From: Sambucus nigra
Taxonomy: Eukaryota; Streptophyta; Magnoliopsida; Dipsacales; Adoxaceae
Direction: 5' to 3'
Length of the DNA stretch: 64,000 nt
NCBI GenBank assembly: GCA_949130495.1
Contig: OX422211.1
Coordinates: 634,541,217-634,605,216, forward strand
Shown here: positions 49,544 to 63,976 of the stretch, one piece after another
Layout: every line of letters begins with the position of its first letter
Position numbering within the stretch: the stretch's first letter is position 1
Notes under the pieces: model-generated
Told to the model about the DNA's origin: nothing
What the model saw: only the letters and a program-made list of their open reading frames with translations
Database searches by the model: none
Translations under genes and position numbers: made by a program

Positions 49544-50129
49544 AAATTGTTGTTATTAGTACAAATATGTATATGAGAAAATGATCAAATCCAAATGAAT
49601 TAGAATATTGTACAGGTTAACAACATTATAAATCTAAAAATATTGTTTCAATATTGGGTCATGTCATGGGCTTTAAATTAATGCTTAAGTTGATTAAAAT
49701 CCAAATTAACATATTCACTAACCATAAAACCAATTTTGATTCAAATTCAATAATAATAAAGCACTAGAAGAATACAAGTTAACAACATTATAGATATAAA
49801 TAAAGGAATTTCAATATCGGGTCATGTCATGGGATTTGAATTAATGCTTAAGAATACAACCATTGGTTATTGTTTCAATATTAAGTCATGTCATTGACTT
49901 TTAAATATTGTTCCGATAATAATAAAGCACTAGAAGAATACACTGACTGGTTATTACAAGTAGTAAACTGATCAAGTTCAAATGAATTAAAAGCATTAAA
50001 CTGTCGTCCAATAAAAATAAAGAACTAGAATAATACATCCACTAGTTATTACAAATAATTGGAATACTTATTACAAATCCAAAAATTATTTTAAATTCGG
50101 GTTATCATAATCCACACTACTGTTTAGAT

Positions 50130-53100
50130 GCTTTAGTGCATATAGGACGATTGACCATATTTCATTGTTGATATAATTCGAGTAAAACACTTGCTTGACC
50201 TTTTTATAAGCACAAACAAATTGCTCATTGCTCTCACGTGTTCGTTGCTGTTCAACTTGGACAAGTCAATCATGATCAAATTGGTGTCAGGATCAACTTT
50301 ATAATCATTTTTATTCTCAATTATTAGCCCATCATAGTAGAACACAACCTCTTTAAAGCTTATATAGTTCAATTCAAATATATTTTGAATTACACCATAA
50401 TAAGTCATTTCAGCTTCAACGAGATTTTTATCTTTCACGCTCGCTCGAAAATAAGTAAGAGCATTGTATTAAATGTTCGAGTTTTATACATTTGCATTTT
50501 CCTCATACACCCTAGCACCGAATATTTAACCGTTCAATCGATACTTTTTGTACTCTTGTGCCATGAACAAGGGTCTAGTGGCTAGACGAGCAAGCATTGA
50601 TGTCGCATCCCCCGTCTTTAACAGCTGAGAATATAAATTAATTAATTAGGTTAGTTGTAAAGTTTTCTTGTAATGTGACATTTAATAACATGTATTTTCA
50701 TTATAATTACCTCGTGTGACAATAACAACCCAAATTCGTTGTCTGATTGTGCCATAATTTTCGTCTTTTATTGTTCCCACACGCTTCATATTTTCTATAT
50801 TGATCGTGACAGACGTATTACAAAATTGATCATGTATAAAAATTAAAATAATGTAAAAGTTAAAATAATATAAACTTACTTTTTCCATTCTTCAACATCT
50901 TCATGTGTGACAAATAGATAACGAGCTACTTGTTCATGTTGTAAACTTGTTAATTTTACTCGTTTGCTCATCACATGACCGGCCTCATCGACTAACTCAT
51001 CACTGTCATCCACGCTAATCGGGCTAGGCATATATTCCTGAGTGTAGATATATGACTCCACGGTGATGTAATCCTATGCAAATTGATCCTTCAATGTATC
51101 GTGTATTCTTGACATAATCTTTGAAAACTTTTGTTAATCTTTCAAACGGACACATCCACCAATATCTAACTGGGAGAAAAGAAGTGCCTCATCGCATAGG
51201 TGTACCAACAAGTGAACACTTATGTCAAAGAATGATGGGGGAACGTACTTCTCCAACACACAAATCGCTTCGATCACCACCAATTTTGCGGCCACTATGT
51301 GATCTTAATTGACTACCTTCTCACATAAAAGTGAAGCAGATACTAATTTGCATAATAGCCCAACATTACTTAAAAAATAGAGGAACCAATTGCATGATCA
51401 CATGCCAATCGTGGGACTTACACTTATGTAAATCATGGTTAACATTATTCATAACTCTTTGCAAGTTGGACGAAAAAATAGATGGAACCTTCAAATTATA
51501 TATAGTGTCTAAAGGAACCTTCATTTCCTCACTTGTCAAAGTAAACGCACCAGGGGAATTATTGTCCTTCCCCTACTATGTTCTTTCAATTATATTTATG
51601 GCTTAAGTTTCAACAAATTAAGGTCTTTCGTGAATTTTCTCCATCCTTCAAATGACTCCTCCCAAGGCATGTGCCCAGAATAAGTTTAGTGATGTTCTTC
51701 TCTGCGTGCATCACATCCAATATATGGAGCACCGGGTTATTCTTCCAATAAGGCAAGTCAAATCAAATTAACCTCCTAAACCAACCATTCTTGTCTTAAT
51801 TTCATTTCTAGTTGGGGTCTTCTTAAGCTTGACATTCTTAAATTTATAATTCTTACCTGGCATATTAGGGTCACAATCAGAAGATTTACTTTCAATTTTT
51901 GAACCTGAAAGTTTTCTCGGCGGTACCCTATGTTCAACCCCGCCCGATAAAAACCTGAAACTTTTCTCAAATCTAAAACTATGAATGGGGGTAAAAACCT
52001 CCTATGGTCATGGTATTCATTTTTTGAGAGAGCGGGGAGACGAAGAGATTCAGTCCCCTCTCCATAAATAGGACTCCCCAAATAACCATGTACTACACAA
52101 GCGGATAATGTTCCATAAGCTAGAAAATCATGAATTTCCCACATCAACATAGCTTTCAGCGTAAACTCTTCTTTTTAAAAAGATTCAAATTCTTGCACAC
52201 CCTCTTCCCACAAACCATTTAATTCTTCTACCAAAGGATATGAGTAGACATCGATGTCCTCACTTGCAACGTGTCAAGGTCAATGACCGTGACACGACCG
52301 TGACACAAAACGCGAGTTTTGTGTCAAGGTCAATGACCGTGACACGACCGTGACAAAAAAAGTTATCTCGCCTCGAAATGTCACGGTCATTGACCTTTAC
52401 AAGGTGAATTTGTCAAGGTCAATGACCTTGACAAATGGGCAGATTTGGTGTAGTGTTGGTGCCTTTGGCCCAGGTATCAATAAAGACAACATTGAAAATT
52501 TAGGTATCATACACTATGAAGGAGGGATGTTAAGTGGGCCTAGGATCACTGGTCATACAGTCTAATTGGTGCTTAGATTTCTAAATGGATTGAAACCATT
52601 TGTTGATATTGCCAAACGAATGTTACGTTATTCTCGAGAAAAATCCGGATACTCATAATTCATCCTCTTCCAAGCTGTAGAATCAATAGGATGACGCATG
52701 AGATTATCCCCTACTTATGCCCTAGCATGCCAAGTCATTGCCTCCTCTATCCATGATACTGTGAAAAATTGCTTTAATCTAGGCCCAATAGGGAAATATT
52801 TCAACACTTTTAAGGCACTTTTGATCTCGTGCCTTCCTTGCCAGTAGATTGAATATATCTAGGTTCATCGCATACCGAACACCGATCGAGATTTTCATAC
52901 TCCGTTCGGTATAGTATGCAATAATACACATAAGCATGAATTGATTTATACTTCCTTCCCAAACCTTTCAAAGTGTTCTTCATAGTAGTATAGCTATTTG
53001 GAAATATATTCTGCTTGGGTAGCAAGACCTTACCCAATTCAAAATTCCTGTCACACTATTATCAGACAAACCATATTGGATCTTTAAACTATGCAAACCA

Positions 53101-53640
53101 ACCATGGCATGTAAAGTTATTTGATCTTTCTTACAGCCAGAGCATAATAGCAGGATCACCTTAAATTTTAAACTATGGTAGTCATCATCAAGGTTTATCT
53201 CGATATCTTCATGAGAACCTGAACCTTGTACATAATCAGTGAACTCATTTTCTTCCACTTTATGAACTCCATACACTTCATAAACTAAATCCTCTAGAAT
53301 ATTTTTATCTACATTTTCCTCCTCCCATTCTACATTTATCCTACTTGTTCAAGGGTGTTGTGAAGGTTGCTCGGGGACAAAAGGAACTTTCTATTCCCCG
53401 TGAAAAATCCAAAATCAATAACTATCTTACATACCCGATCTTAGCATATGTAGTTCAACTGTTTTCCACTCAAACACCTCACCATTCTTACAATTAGCAT
53501 ATGGACATGGGAACTCTTCATCATTTTCATATTTAACAAATTCATCAGCACCTCTGCCAAACACATCCCCTAATCTATTTGTCTCACCCATCCACTCTTT
53601 GTATTTTGGATACCCCATCACAACTATTACAAACAATCAC
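50130..53640 (-). pseudogene. CACTA TNP2-type transposase, interrupted
   Basis: In order on the minus strand: transposase-associated domain (YKEWMGETNRLGD ... CPYANCKNGEVFEW, 53427-53636); N-terminal TNP2 blocks (GLSDNSVTGILNW; TLKGLGRKYKSIHA; DRCSVCDEPRY, 52810-53110); the MRHPIDSTAWK and NGFNPF region (52580-52740); the LMWEIHDFLAYGTLSACVVHG block (52050-52150); a DUF4218 region (about 51100-51450, ending RWMCPFERL); and a DUF4216 region (AEMTYYGVIQNI, 50133-50438). Stops occur throughout, and a 195-bp miniature element sits after the LLIPGPKAP block. The second TIR of this CACTA was not found in the window. Confidence 0.8.
52261..52455. mobile_element. CACTA-type miniature element inside TNP2
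   Basis: 195 bp between CACTTGCAACG and GGTGTAGTG. It contains two direct copies of GTCAAGGTCAATGACCGTG followed by inverted and palindromic copies (GTCAAGGTCAATGACCTTGAC). The TNP2 reading resumes on both sides, so the insertion point is defined to within a few bases. I could not find a matching 3-bp target duplication. Confidence 0.78.
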
Positions 53641-54428
53641 CTATTATGGGTAAGAAGTGTATATTTATGTATTAGTATAAACAAAAGCGTGAACATTTAG
53701 TTCCCATTAAATAATTTACTATAAGATTAACATTTCATCTTTAGGTGTTATATTATAAAAACAATATAATTCATATTTCCTCCATCTCCTCTGAAGGGTG
53801 AGTGGTCCTATCCCATTCAAGACCATATATTTATATAATGTACTTAACAGCTCATGCACATTGTTTCAATTTGAGGAACATTCAGAAGCATATCCCCATC
53901 CTTCTCCAAGTACACGGCATAGATTTGTAAGTGTATGTGTTATTTCAATTTATCAATTGAAATAACACTTAACATCGCATCATCCAGTATGTACCCAGAG
54001 AACATTAAGATACGGCAACAAAACTTCCCCCCAAAGTAATAAGTTTAAGAAACTAAGAATATTTTTATACGGAAACTATGCAGTCCCAAATGGGACAATT
54101 AGAAAGATCTCATAAAAGGAGTAATGACTCTCGAACGGGTCTAAGGGCTATTGAATGCGTACACATAAGTACTAGAAGGCTAGTATCTATGCGCAGTATA
54201 TGTAAGGGCTATAGTATGTTTCATATAATTATGTCTTATTATATTCTATTTTTACATAATTATGTTTCACTTCGCATCATAACCGTCGTTACTTATTCAG
54301 TAATAATGTTTATGCGATATATTAGAAATTCCTAGGGCCAATCAACTCAATGGGCATCTAAACGTTCAAATCCACTAGTCAACAACAATTCAAGAATCCT
54401 AAACAATTCAACAGTTCAACAATCTCTC

Positions 54429-54429
<1 letters not shown>

Positions 54430-54482
<53 letters not shown>
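54430..54482. repeat. (GT)n(TA)n microsatellite
   Basis: Compound dinucleotide run. Confidence 0.95.
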
Positions 54483-54857
54483 ATAAGAAGCAATAGTGTT
54501 TTCACTATTCATAAGTTGGGAAAATAATTCACGATTCAGATCGAAGCCACCTAGGCACGAAATGAAGGGTTGAGATTAACTTATGTCCTGCAATAACCTT
54601 TTTGCTCCTCAAATTTTTGGTTCCCCCTCTTTTGTTACTTCCCAAACTTACAATTTAATTCAAAATTGGGGGTATTTTGGTGAAAATAACAATGTTTCTC
54701 TACTTCTCTCACAAACCTTATCCTAATTCTCCCATTCACTCTCCCCTCATAGATTTGGGCTCTCTCCTAACGAAAACCCTCCTCAGGTTTCCTTCTTCGA
54801 AATCCATTACCGACTCCGCATCCAAGCTTGCCGCCCTAAGATAATCTCTCTTATGCA

Positions 54858-54901
<44 letters not shown>
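54858..54901. repeat. (CA)n microsatellite
   Basis: About 22 CA units, inside a CT-rich stretch. Confidence 0.95.
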
Positions 54902-54908
<7 letters not shown>

Positions 54909-57715
54909 ACATTAACGAACCCAACTTCCTCCATCATCTCTATTCTCCTCCACCTCCTTCTCTCTCTCTCTCTCTCACCCTCTTACACATGCACACACAC
55001 AAACAATCACACAACTGGTTGATTTTTGGTTTTTTTAAATTTTGATTTAGTTTTTTTGGTTATAAACATAGTTGATTTATTATTTTGTTTTGAAACTTCA
55101 ATTGGGTTTTTTGAATTGACGTAGTTGATTTTTTGGTTTTGGGGTTTTTGTAAGAGGTATTTTGATTTGGGGTTTTTTGAGTTAACATAGTGGATTTGGG
55201 GTTTTGCAATAGGTATATTGATCTTGCAAAAGGTGTACACCATGGTGCCAATGCTATAAAACCGTGTTAAGCATGTTAAGCATTTGATTGGTAGGGTTTA
55301 CTTCTTTTTTTGGAGATTTTAGGGCTTGCTGTTGTTTTACATTTTTGGATACCCACTGAGCTTTTGTGGTATTCTCTAAATTTAGGGGTTTCAAAATTTC
55401 ATTCTGGGTTTTTCTTGAAATTTATTGTTTTAAACTTCGAGTTATACATTTTCACAATTAAATTTTTTGTTTATGTTTGTGTTTGAGTAATTTGTGTATT
55501 TTACTTTCTCAGGTACTAATTTTTTTATCTCCAATTTGGGGCTCAAGAAATCTCAAGTACTAATTTTATTCTCATTCCATATGAAGTACCATGGTTGACT
55601 ATGGTACTCTGTTTTCTTGATTATATTTCCTAATTTGTTTTTGATGGATTTGGAATTGTTCTTTAGTTTATTTACATTTTGGATTTGTATTTGATGATTA
55701 TGTTTTTTGCTTATATTTTGTAGAAATCAGGTTTTCATTTTCAATACTAATATTTGTGCTTTAGCTCTATGTCACTGCCATTTCCATGTTAGGGTTTTCA
55801 GAATTTTAGGGTATATTTCAGTTGAATCTGGGGTATATCCGCCCCATTTTGAGTTGCAAGTTTTTAGGTACTATCTCTCTCTCTCACACACACAAATTGA
55901 ATTAACCTTACACAAGAAGTTTTAGTTTTGGAATTTGTTATTTAATTTTGACATTTGTTAGACCTATGCAAGGCCTAGAATGCTTCTGCACAAGAAGTTT
56001 TAGTATGGATTGGCTATTACTGTGAAAATGTTGTGGTTTTGGAATTTCTTTTAGGTCAAAATCATATACGATGGAGAAATTCAGTAACTTTTTATATATT
56101 TATATCATATATCTCTCAATGGTAAAACGTTAATGATGATTTCAGTTTCAGTTAATATTTATTTCATTACAGGGTTCAATATACGATGGAGAAATTTAGT
56201 AACTTTTTTGAACTTTTATAATTGTATTGCTTCAAATGAACAGTGTACCATGTGAGCACGATGTCCATCATATAGTTTATGTTGTTATTAATGTATTTAT
56301 TTATATAGAAATTGTTCTGTATATATTATATCCCTGTTTTATACATTCATTTTGATATGTAAATGGAGGTGGGTGGTATAGGCAGGTAAAATATCATTTT
56401 CCATGAGATAATTTTATTTGGTGGTTAGTTGTGATGAATGTATTTGTATTGATATTGATTTAATATCATAATTTAGTCAATAGTGTTGATTACCTTATTA
56501 AATTTTTCATAGTAGTTTTTGGGTTTTTAATTGGGAAATTTTTCGTGCGAATAAAAGTAATTTTTTTGTATTTCAGTTTTCTTTACTTTTCTGTTCCTTT
56601 TCAGCAGAGGCTCAGGTTCAATGGAAGAGACTTATCTGGTGTTATGGAAGAGACTCGATAGGATGAGACGATGCACCTAAAGGATCTTTGAGGTGAGATG
56701 TTCAATACTATGTCGATTTGTTTGATGATGAGAAACGTGCAATTTAAATCATTTAAACCCATGAGATTATACATTGTGCCTTTCCTTAGTCATAAAGAGA
56801 TTGTTCCGAGGAGATTATGTATAGTGTTTTCCTCATTCACAAAATGGGTTATGCTTATTTAATAGATCGACTTTGAAATTTAGAAAATATTAGTATCAAG
56901 TGGGGGAACTAATAATACCGATTATGATGTTAGTGACATGATTTTTTCCTTAGCAATTGTTAACATCGATTGTGAAAATTTTAACAAACCTATTAAAAAT
57001 ATCTATGTGGATTGTGACTATGTAAACAACCCACTTAAAATTTATTTTTCCTTTATTAGTTCAAAATGTCGATACCGATTGTTATTTTGCGATTATAAAT
57101 TATGAAGAAAGTTTTGCATAGTGTTTTTCCGAAATCGATAAAGAGGAGTTAAAAATGTAGTTGTGTTTCATTTGATGACTTAAGAGATATGGAAGTTCCT
57201 ATTTAAATTGTAGATACCGATTCTTGTTTGGTCATAACTATGACCATACAAAAGACTGTTTTAGGTCTTAAGGTTTTTATTGATTATTGCCAATGTCGTG
57301 AAATGTCTGACTGGCCAACAGGAACACAGGGTTGTCTGGAGTAGTAAACTCTTAAGCACAGCTGTGCTTTGGCTTTAACTTTGATGACAGGCATTTGGCG
57401 TTAACTCTTGAGCACAAATGTGTTGCATTAGTTCGTATAAACTACAGTCTTGAAATTCCTGTGAATCTGATTTGTTTGTAAGTTATTTGTAAATTTTTTA
57501 ATTGAAATTTTTAGGGTTGTATTGATGCAAGAATGTATTGAAATTTCTAAAATGACTTTCTACTGCTATTTCTAATGTATTTTCTCTGTATAACTCAAAC
57601 AGGCTTCCTTCCCGATATTTTGTTTATGTGCACACACGCGTGTGCATATATTTGTGTGTGCCCAAGTATGTGCGCGTGAGTGTGAGTGTAAATTTGTGAA
57701 TGCACATACGAACTT

Positions 57716-57718
<3 letters not shown>

Positions 57719-57790
<72 letters not shown>
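57719..57790. repeat. (TG)n(AG)n microsatellite
   Basis: About 21 TG then 14 AG units. Confidence 0.95.
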
Positions 57791-57795
<5 letters not shown>

Positions 57796-60566
57796 AATTT
57801 TTAAATCAGTTGTATGTTAATGATCTATTTTCGTATTGTTTGAATATGGTAATCAAATGATGGTGAATTTAAGGTGATTACTCTGCCAGGTTTATTCTTT
57901 AAGCTTCTTCATTCATGCATTTTAATGTAATTTATACTAAGTTAGTTTTGGTTTTATGCCACTATTTCTAAGTCCGTTATGTATACTACAAGTTGTTAGG
58001 CTTACATTTTTCCTTTTGGTAGTTTTCTTCTCAAATATATATATGATGTTGTGTTATAAGGCTTGATTCGGGTAAGATATGAATTATAGTTTTTCTTCAA
58101 TAAGAAGACGTATATATAAAACGTTATCGTCGAAAAAATCATCCTTAATAGGGGAATTCCATAGCCCTGCCTATCCCTTGTAGTCTTTTAAACTCCACAA
58201 CAACAATTTGGCTTAGCTTCTCTTGGTTAGTACAAAGTTCCTTTTGAATGTTAAACTACTATGTATCCGATTGTGTAATGAATCATTTTTAATTGTATTT
58301 TGTATTCGCTTCCAGCGTTTGTGAATTTTTAACAGTGTATAACCCCTCCCTATTTGCTTCCAGTGTCGCAACTTCCCTTCGCGCACATCAGCTTATCCGC
58401 GTCCAACCAGGTAATAAACTTCACTTTGTGCACGTTAGCTTTAATGGTTGGATGTTATACGTTTGTAGGACCCTGGTAGATTTGGTTCCAAAATTTTATA
58501 TTACAAGTGCTTTGAGTTTGATGCTCTTTCGTCTTAGATTACAAGTGGTTTTCATTTAGGCATTAGTTATGCCTATGTTTTTTTCATCATCTAAAAACAC
58601 ATATTATAATTTGTTGTCTGAGTTTAGATTTGTTATGATGCCCTGTGTGTAAAAGAAATGGACACCTATAATCCACCCACCAAGATTGGTCGCATTGCAG
58701 AAGATGACACATCACTTATAATAACTAATATTGGAGGAGAAATGTATCCCCCAACGGGGTTAGAGTTTGGTCAGGAGTTTGCTGGCCGAAAATACTGTGG
58801 GTTCACTTTACTTCAGTTAAAGGAGCTACAACACCAAACTTTCACTTATTTTCATCTAAAATAGAAGGCATGCCAATTAATCTGCATTTCCATCACTGTT
58901 ACCACACCCTTTTACTTATTTTTTAAGTTACTTTTCACTATATTCAGTATTCTTGCCATAAGATTGAGGGCCATGGTAGTAGCAGATAAAAATGATCATT
59001 TTTTCTCGGTACAAATCAATTGTATCAAGTTGAAATTATAGTATAGTACCGAGATAACTTTACTCTGCACATTATGCACAGTAACCAGATCAACATAGCA
59101 TCAAATTGATCAATCCTCACTATGTTTTGTTACACGCCGACCGAATAAAAAAATCACTGAAGGAGATTGCATATATTTCTAAAATCTCATCAGAATCATT
59201 TATCTGATAATGAAAATTCACAACTGATTAACGATTGAGGTTCTCCTTTTCATCTACTTCTTTTATCTCCCTTGAGGACTACTTGGAGCGAGAGCTTCGG
59301 TCTCCTTGGGTTGATTAGAATTTTTATCTTTCAAGGTGTTATTGTTTGATCTCTTTGATGTCGGACTCTATAGTGGTGCTCTCTGGTTTCTGTCCGCAGC
59401 TTGACACTTTCTTCATCTTGCACAAAGATCTTTCATTACACAAGCATCAGACTTGGGGTACAACTGCCAAATTGACATCCATATATTCCTCCACTGAAGA
59501 GACTGTTTTAGAACTATCTGGATCATTACTGCTCTGCCTGGATCATTGTACCCATTGTAGACTACAGGTACAACTGTCAGATTGTCATATGCTCTTCCTG
59601 AATCTCTTCCTGTTTTTAAATTCTTTTAGTTATTTTGATGCCTTTTTTTTCTCTTTCTCTGCATTATATTCCCACTCCGAGTCGTTATCATCCACTTCAT
59701 CGAAGTTGGAATGTTAAGATTCGTCTATATCCATTTCATCCGATAACTCAACCATATCACCACTACTATTGTAAAATATGATCATTTCTTATGTCCTTTT
59801 CCAGTTTTGTCGATGCTTAGCTGTTTGTGAACTCCAAAAAATGGTTGCAAGTGGATTAGTTTGCCTTTTTCCCTTCTTAACGTATATCATGCTTATTCTT
59901 TGAGAGGATTATAATTCGTGTTTTTTTGTTGTGTTTCGGGCTCATACGACATGATACGATAAGTTTTTTTACACGAAAGCGACATGACACAACTCAATTA
60001 GTTGGAATAACATCAATACATCAATAAATAAATAAAACCATGTATGAAATAAACATGATATGGAAATTTTGACCATTAGTTTTATAATAATTATATTTCG
60101 GATTACCAATTAAGTTTTGTTCTCTAATAGGTTTCTAACTATCTAATATTGTTGCATATCTATAAACTAATGCTTTATTGTTATTGGTCGTTGCAGGTTG
60201 TAGGACCATTTTGGATTTTGAGGACAGAGATGCTGATGAAGAAATTAAAATTTTGGTAGTGAATTTTTTTACTTGATTATGTATATCCATGTTTAGATTA
60301 GAAAATTGTGTATACTACATAAGCTTTCGTAGAATCGATTATGTTTTTTAATGAGGTTTGGAATGGCATATTAGTATTGTTGTTGGAGTATTTTTTTTTA
60401 TTTCATAATCAGGGTGGATAGTCCTATAAACAAAGGTAGTTCTACCCAAATTTTTTAAATTATTTGCACTTAGTTGTTGTGTGAAAAAACTTTTTGAGTT
60501 AAATTATACACAATTCAATACTTGGGAGAATTTTCTGCCTGCCTTCAGGCATGGTCATTTCGCTAG

Positions 60567-60682
<116 letters not shown>

Positions 60683-60942
60683 GAGAGAGAGATGTACCGA
60701 AATGTGTGTAGAGAGAGATGGTCACCGCTGCTGCAATTAGAGAGAGAAATCAAATTTTAATTTCAGAATTGAATACGAATTTCAATTTATATTAAAAACC
60801 AAATACACACTAACAAATACCAAATGTCAATTTCAATTTATAATACAAATTTCAATTTCAATTTCTAATACCAATATCAAATTCAATTTTAATTTGAAAT
60901 ATCAATTACAATCTATAATACCAATTTCAATTGCATACTATA

Positions 60943-62025
60943 TGAGAGGAGTGCGCTTGCGTTCAAATAAGGAAGTTATTTAATTAAACACAGTTTTTAT
61001 CAATTAAATCCTAAACATGCATCTATATGTGATTAAATATGATGATGAATCATGTAAGAACATTCAAACACATATATGTGAGGAAAAATCCCCCAAAGGG
61101 GCAAAACCATTTATTTTCATTATAATATTGTAACATACAATTTCGGAATACAATGAAAATACAGTGACACAGAGTTACCCGTAGGTGTCGGATCTGTAGT
61201 CGACGGCTGGAAGTTTCCCTTTCCAGGAGGGCAGCAATGAAGAAGAAGAACGGTCTTCTTCACAAGGGTACGAACAGACACACGGATGTGTTCTTGGGTT
61301 GCAAACGGATTCACAAAGGTTTGGCAAAATTGTGTGAATCAAAACATGAGTCTTGGGACTCAAAAAGGTGAAGACTTGAGGTATTTGGACCCTCAAATTC
61401 ATCTTTCAAAGTCTTGCAAAATAGCTCCCCCGAAGTTGGTTTAAATAGGAAAACACATGAAGAGTTTTGCGAATTTAAAACACTAAAATTATATCCAGCG
61501 TACAGGGTACCCGAATCGGTTCGGGGTCCATGCGAACCAATTCGCCCCCCCTGAATCAGTTCGGGCTGGGTTCGGGGACATTCGTTGGTCAAAGGGGCTT
61601 TCAGCACTTAGAAAAAATAGTTTCTTAGAAATATCTCCATTTTTAACGGGCCATAACTTGTTCATCGTAGCTCGGATTGAGGTGCCATTTCTTCCAGTAT
61701 CTTTGTTACGGCAAGCTATTCAACTTTCCAGTTGACCGGTCCTTCGGACGGTGGCTGTACAATTACCAAATTTCCCTTGAACTTCCCTATCAAGCCTTGT
61801 TGCACTGTTTTGACTTCTCTTGCGTACCACTTGCATTACGAGCCTAAAATCATGGAACGTGAAGTCGTTGAGGCAGATGAGGGACACATGATGGAGATAA
61901 TAAATTCTTGATTCTCGGAATTCGAATTGAGGTCGTCGAGTGCAATCGTGTAGAGACGTGCCAAATGTAATGGCGTACGACATAAATAAATGAAACATTT
62001 CGGACATGATAAAAATGTCCTTACA
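60943..62025 (-). repeat. 3' LTR of the second gag-only family member
   Basis: 1083 bp, longer than the LTRs at 11822 and 16204 but with the same ends and the same GAAAAATCCCC...GGGGCAAAACC block (about 61082). Confidence 0.75.
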
Positions 62026-63351
62026 AATATCCCCCTATGTCTATGCCGGTACATATATAAAAAATCTGAATTATCAAATAACAAAATTGCCTATACAAAT
62101 CTACCCTTCCATGAACCCAAAATTGGAAAGATAAAAATGAATAAGTGTTCATCATTTGATCTTCAAATCTTCAATACATTCAAAGCTTTTCTCATCAGGG
62201 TGTGAAATTCAGAGATCATCAATGTAGTACCTACACACATGAGAACAAGCAAATACCACGTGACGTATCGAGTTTGATATGAGATAAACAGATATGCCAA
62301 TATACCAATTTGTGATAAACAACTCAACACTTCAAAACTCCCCCTTAATGTGATAATTCGTTCTCCCCCTTTTTATGATGTCCTCAAATAGACAAATGAG
62401 AAGAATAAATCAAACAAGTAAAGACAGGGTGTCACAAGGAACAAACTACTAATTTTTTATTTTTCAAAATTTTTCTCACAAAACGAACAAAAATCACACC
62501 ATGAATGATCACAAAACAACCAAGTCAATGATAGCGAAAATGAAGGGGTGTGATTAAATTCGATAGAAAAATCAATGCATACAAACATGACATATGTGCA
62601 CGATGAATATCGGATACTCCTAACGAATTAACTCAAAGTCTTCCTTTGGTGTAAAAAGGTGGTAATATAAGACATTGACTTAGTCCAATCAACAACTCAA
62701 AGCTCAGAGTGATTTCTACACCAATAACGTCCAAAGCTTTTTATGCTTTTTCAGGACTTTCAAGGAAGTGCAAACCCGTTTATATTCTCCAACCAAACTC
62801 CCTCAGATATTAATATTGAATAGAGGCTTTCTAAATTCTCAAACTTTGGAGAATTGAAGGTGAAACCTAAATGGCCCATATGTGGCATGAATTGCTTTTT
62901 ATTGCCTTTAAATTTTTCGAGCTCTTTTAACCTCTTTGGACCCCGGATAATAAAATTCCTCCATTTTTTAGGTCCTTTTGAATGGTGGATTTTGCGCAAA
63001 GAAGTGATAATTAACTTTCGCAGCCCCTCCCCGTTCTTAAACAAACACTCAGTCTCACAAAAACGGTTTTTACATGCATTCCAATCTTGTCAAGTTTTAT
63101 CGCATATTGTAAGTTGTATAGACAGAATTGAGATGGAAACACTCAAGCCAACATGTGATAGACAAGTACAATAATCAAATAAAGCCGTGCATGTGTGGAA
63201 TAAAGGAGATAGGAGTCAAACATGTAGAAAAGATATCACGAATCACATCTCAAAGATTCCAATCAATGTAAAGCACATGGATGAAATGATGTAGCGTCTC
63301 AAATCTCTATCAAACAGTCACATGGATAAGTGGAATGAAATTGTGACTTGG
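60943..63351 (-). mobile_element. Second member of the gag-only LTR family, cut by a gypsy element
   Basis: The LTR 60943-62025 begins TGAGAGGAGTG and ends AAAATGTCCTTACA. It is followed by internal sequence very similar to 12620-13960 (shared TATGTCTATGCCGGTACATA, GTGACGTATCGAGTTTGA and TTCTCCCCCTTTTTATGATG-type blocks). Similarity stops at 63351, exactly where another LTR starts. The 5' LTR and any gag lie beyond the window or are lost. Confidence 0.82.
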
Positions 63352-63955
63352 TGTTGATACCAAATTTAGTCTGCTGATATGGCTCAATTGGGTGAAGACA
63401 CGTGGCAATCTACGTGGAAACGACAAACACTTACGAACAACACCTTGACTCCAAGGAACCATACTGCAACGAGGAACTCTGCCTCCCCGATCAACTCAGA
63501 CGCTCCGACCTACAAGAACTCTCCGAGGAACTTTTGAGTACCGAGGAACTTTGAGTAACGAGGAACTTTTGAGTACCGAGGAACTTAGGCGGCTCGAGCA
63601 GCTTAGGCGGTCTGAGCTGCACCTCGAACAAAGCATTAATAGCGGGATAACCAACAGATTGACGGCACATTAAATGCTTATTATTATCATACAGATGTAT
63701 ACGCTTAAGGGGCATTTAATATATTACCCTTTCACATTACAGCCTTAGGGCTATAAATACATTGTATTATCCTCATTGTAAGGGGACTGGAATTTCTTGA
63801 GAAACTTGTAATCGAGAATTCCCAAATAGTCAGCAATAACAGAAACAGTGGACGTAGGCCATTCTTATAAGGCTGAACCACTTTAAAAGTTCTTTGTCTC
63901 ATTTTATTTATCTGTGATTAAATAATTAGATATAATCTAATTTTTTACATCAACA
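63352..63955 (+). repeat. LTR of a Ty3/gypsy-type element running off the window
   Basis: 604 bp with perfect 7-bp inverted ends TGTTGAT ... ATCAACA. It contains four 17-18-bp units CCGAGGAACTTTTGAGTA (63523-63590), a G-box-like ACACGTGGC near 63400 and a TATAAATA box at 63752. The left flank CTTGG (63347-63351) should recur after the other LTR. Confidence 0.85.
63752..63759 (+). promoter_or_regulatory. LTR TATA box
   Basis: TATAAATA about 200 bases before the LTR end, in the normal place for the U3/R transition. Confidence 0.6.
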
Positions 63956-63957
63956 AA

Positions 63958-63976
63958 TTGGCGCCGTCTGTGGGAA
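63958..63976 (+). other. Primer-binding site of the right-edge element
   Basis: TTGGCGCCGTCTGTGGGAA follows the LTR after two bases. This phrase is common after LTRs of plant gypsy-type and small LTR elements. The priming tRNA was not checked. Confidence 0.75.

Noticed and set aside
58293..58559. 88-codon plus-strand frame
   Set aside because: It runs across a probable AG/GT exon edge and has no recognisable domain; kept only as part of an exon-like scrap.
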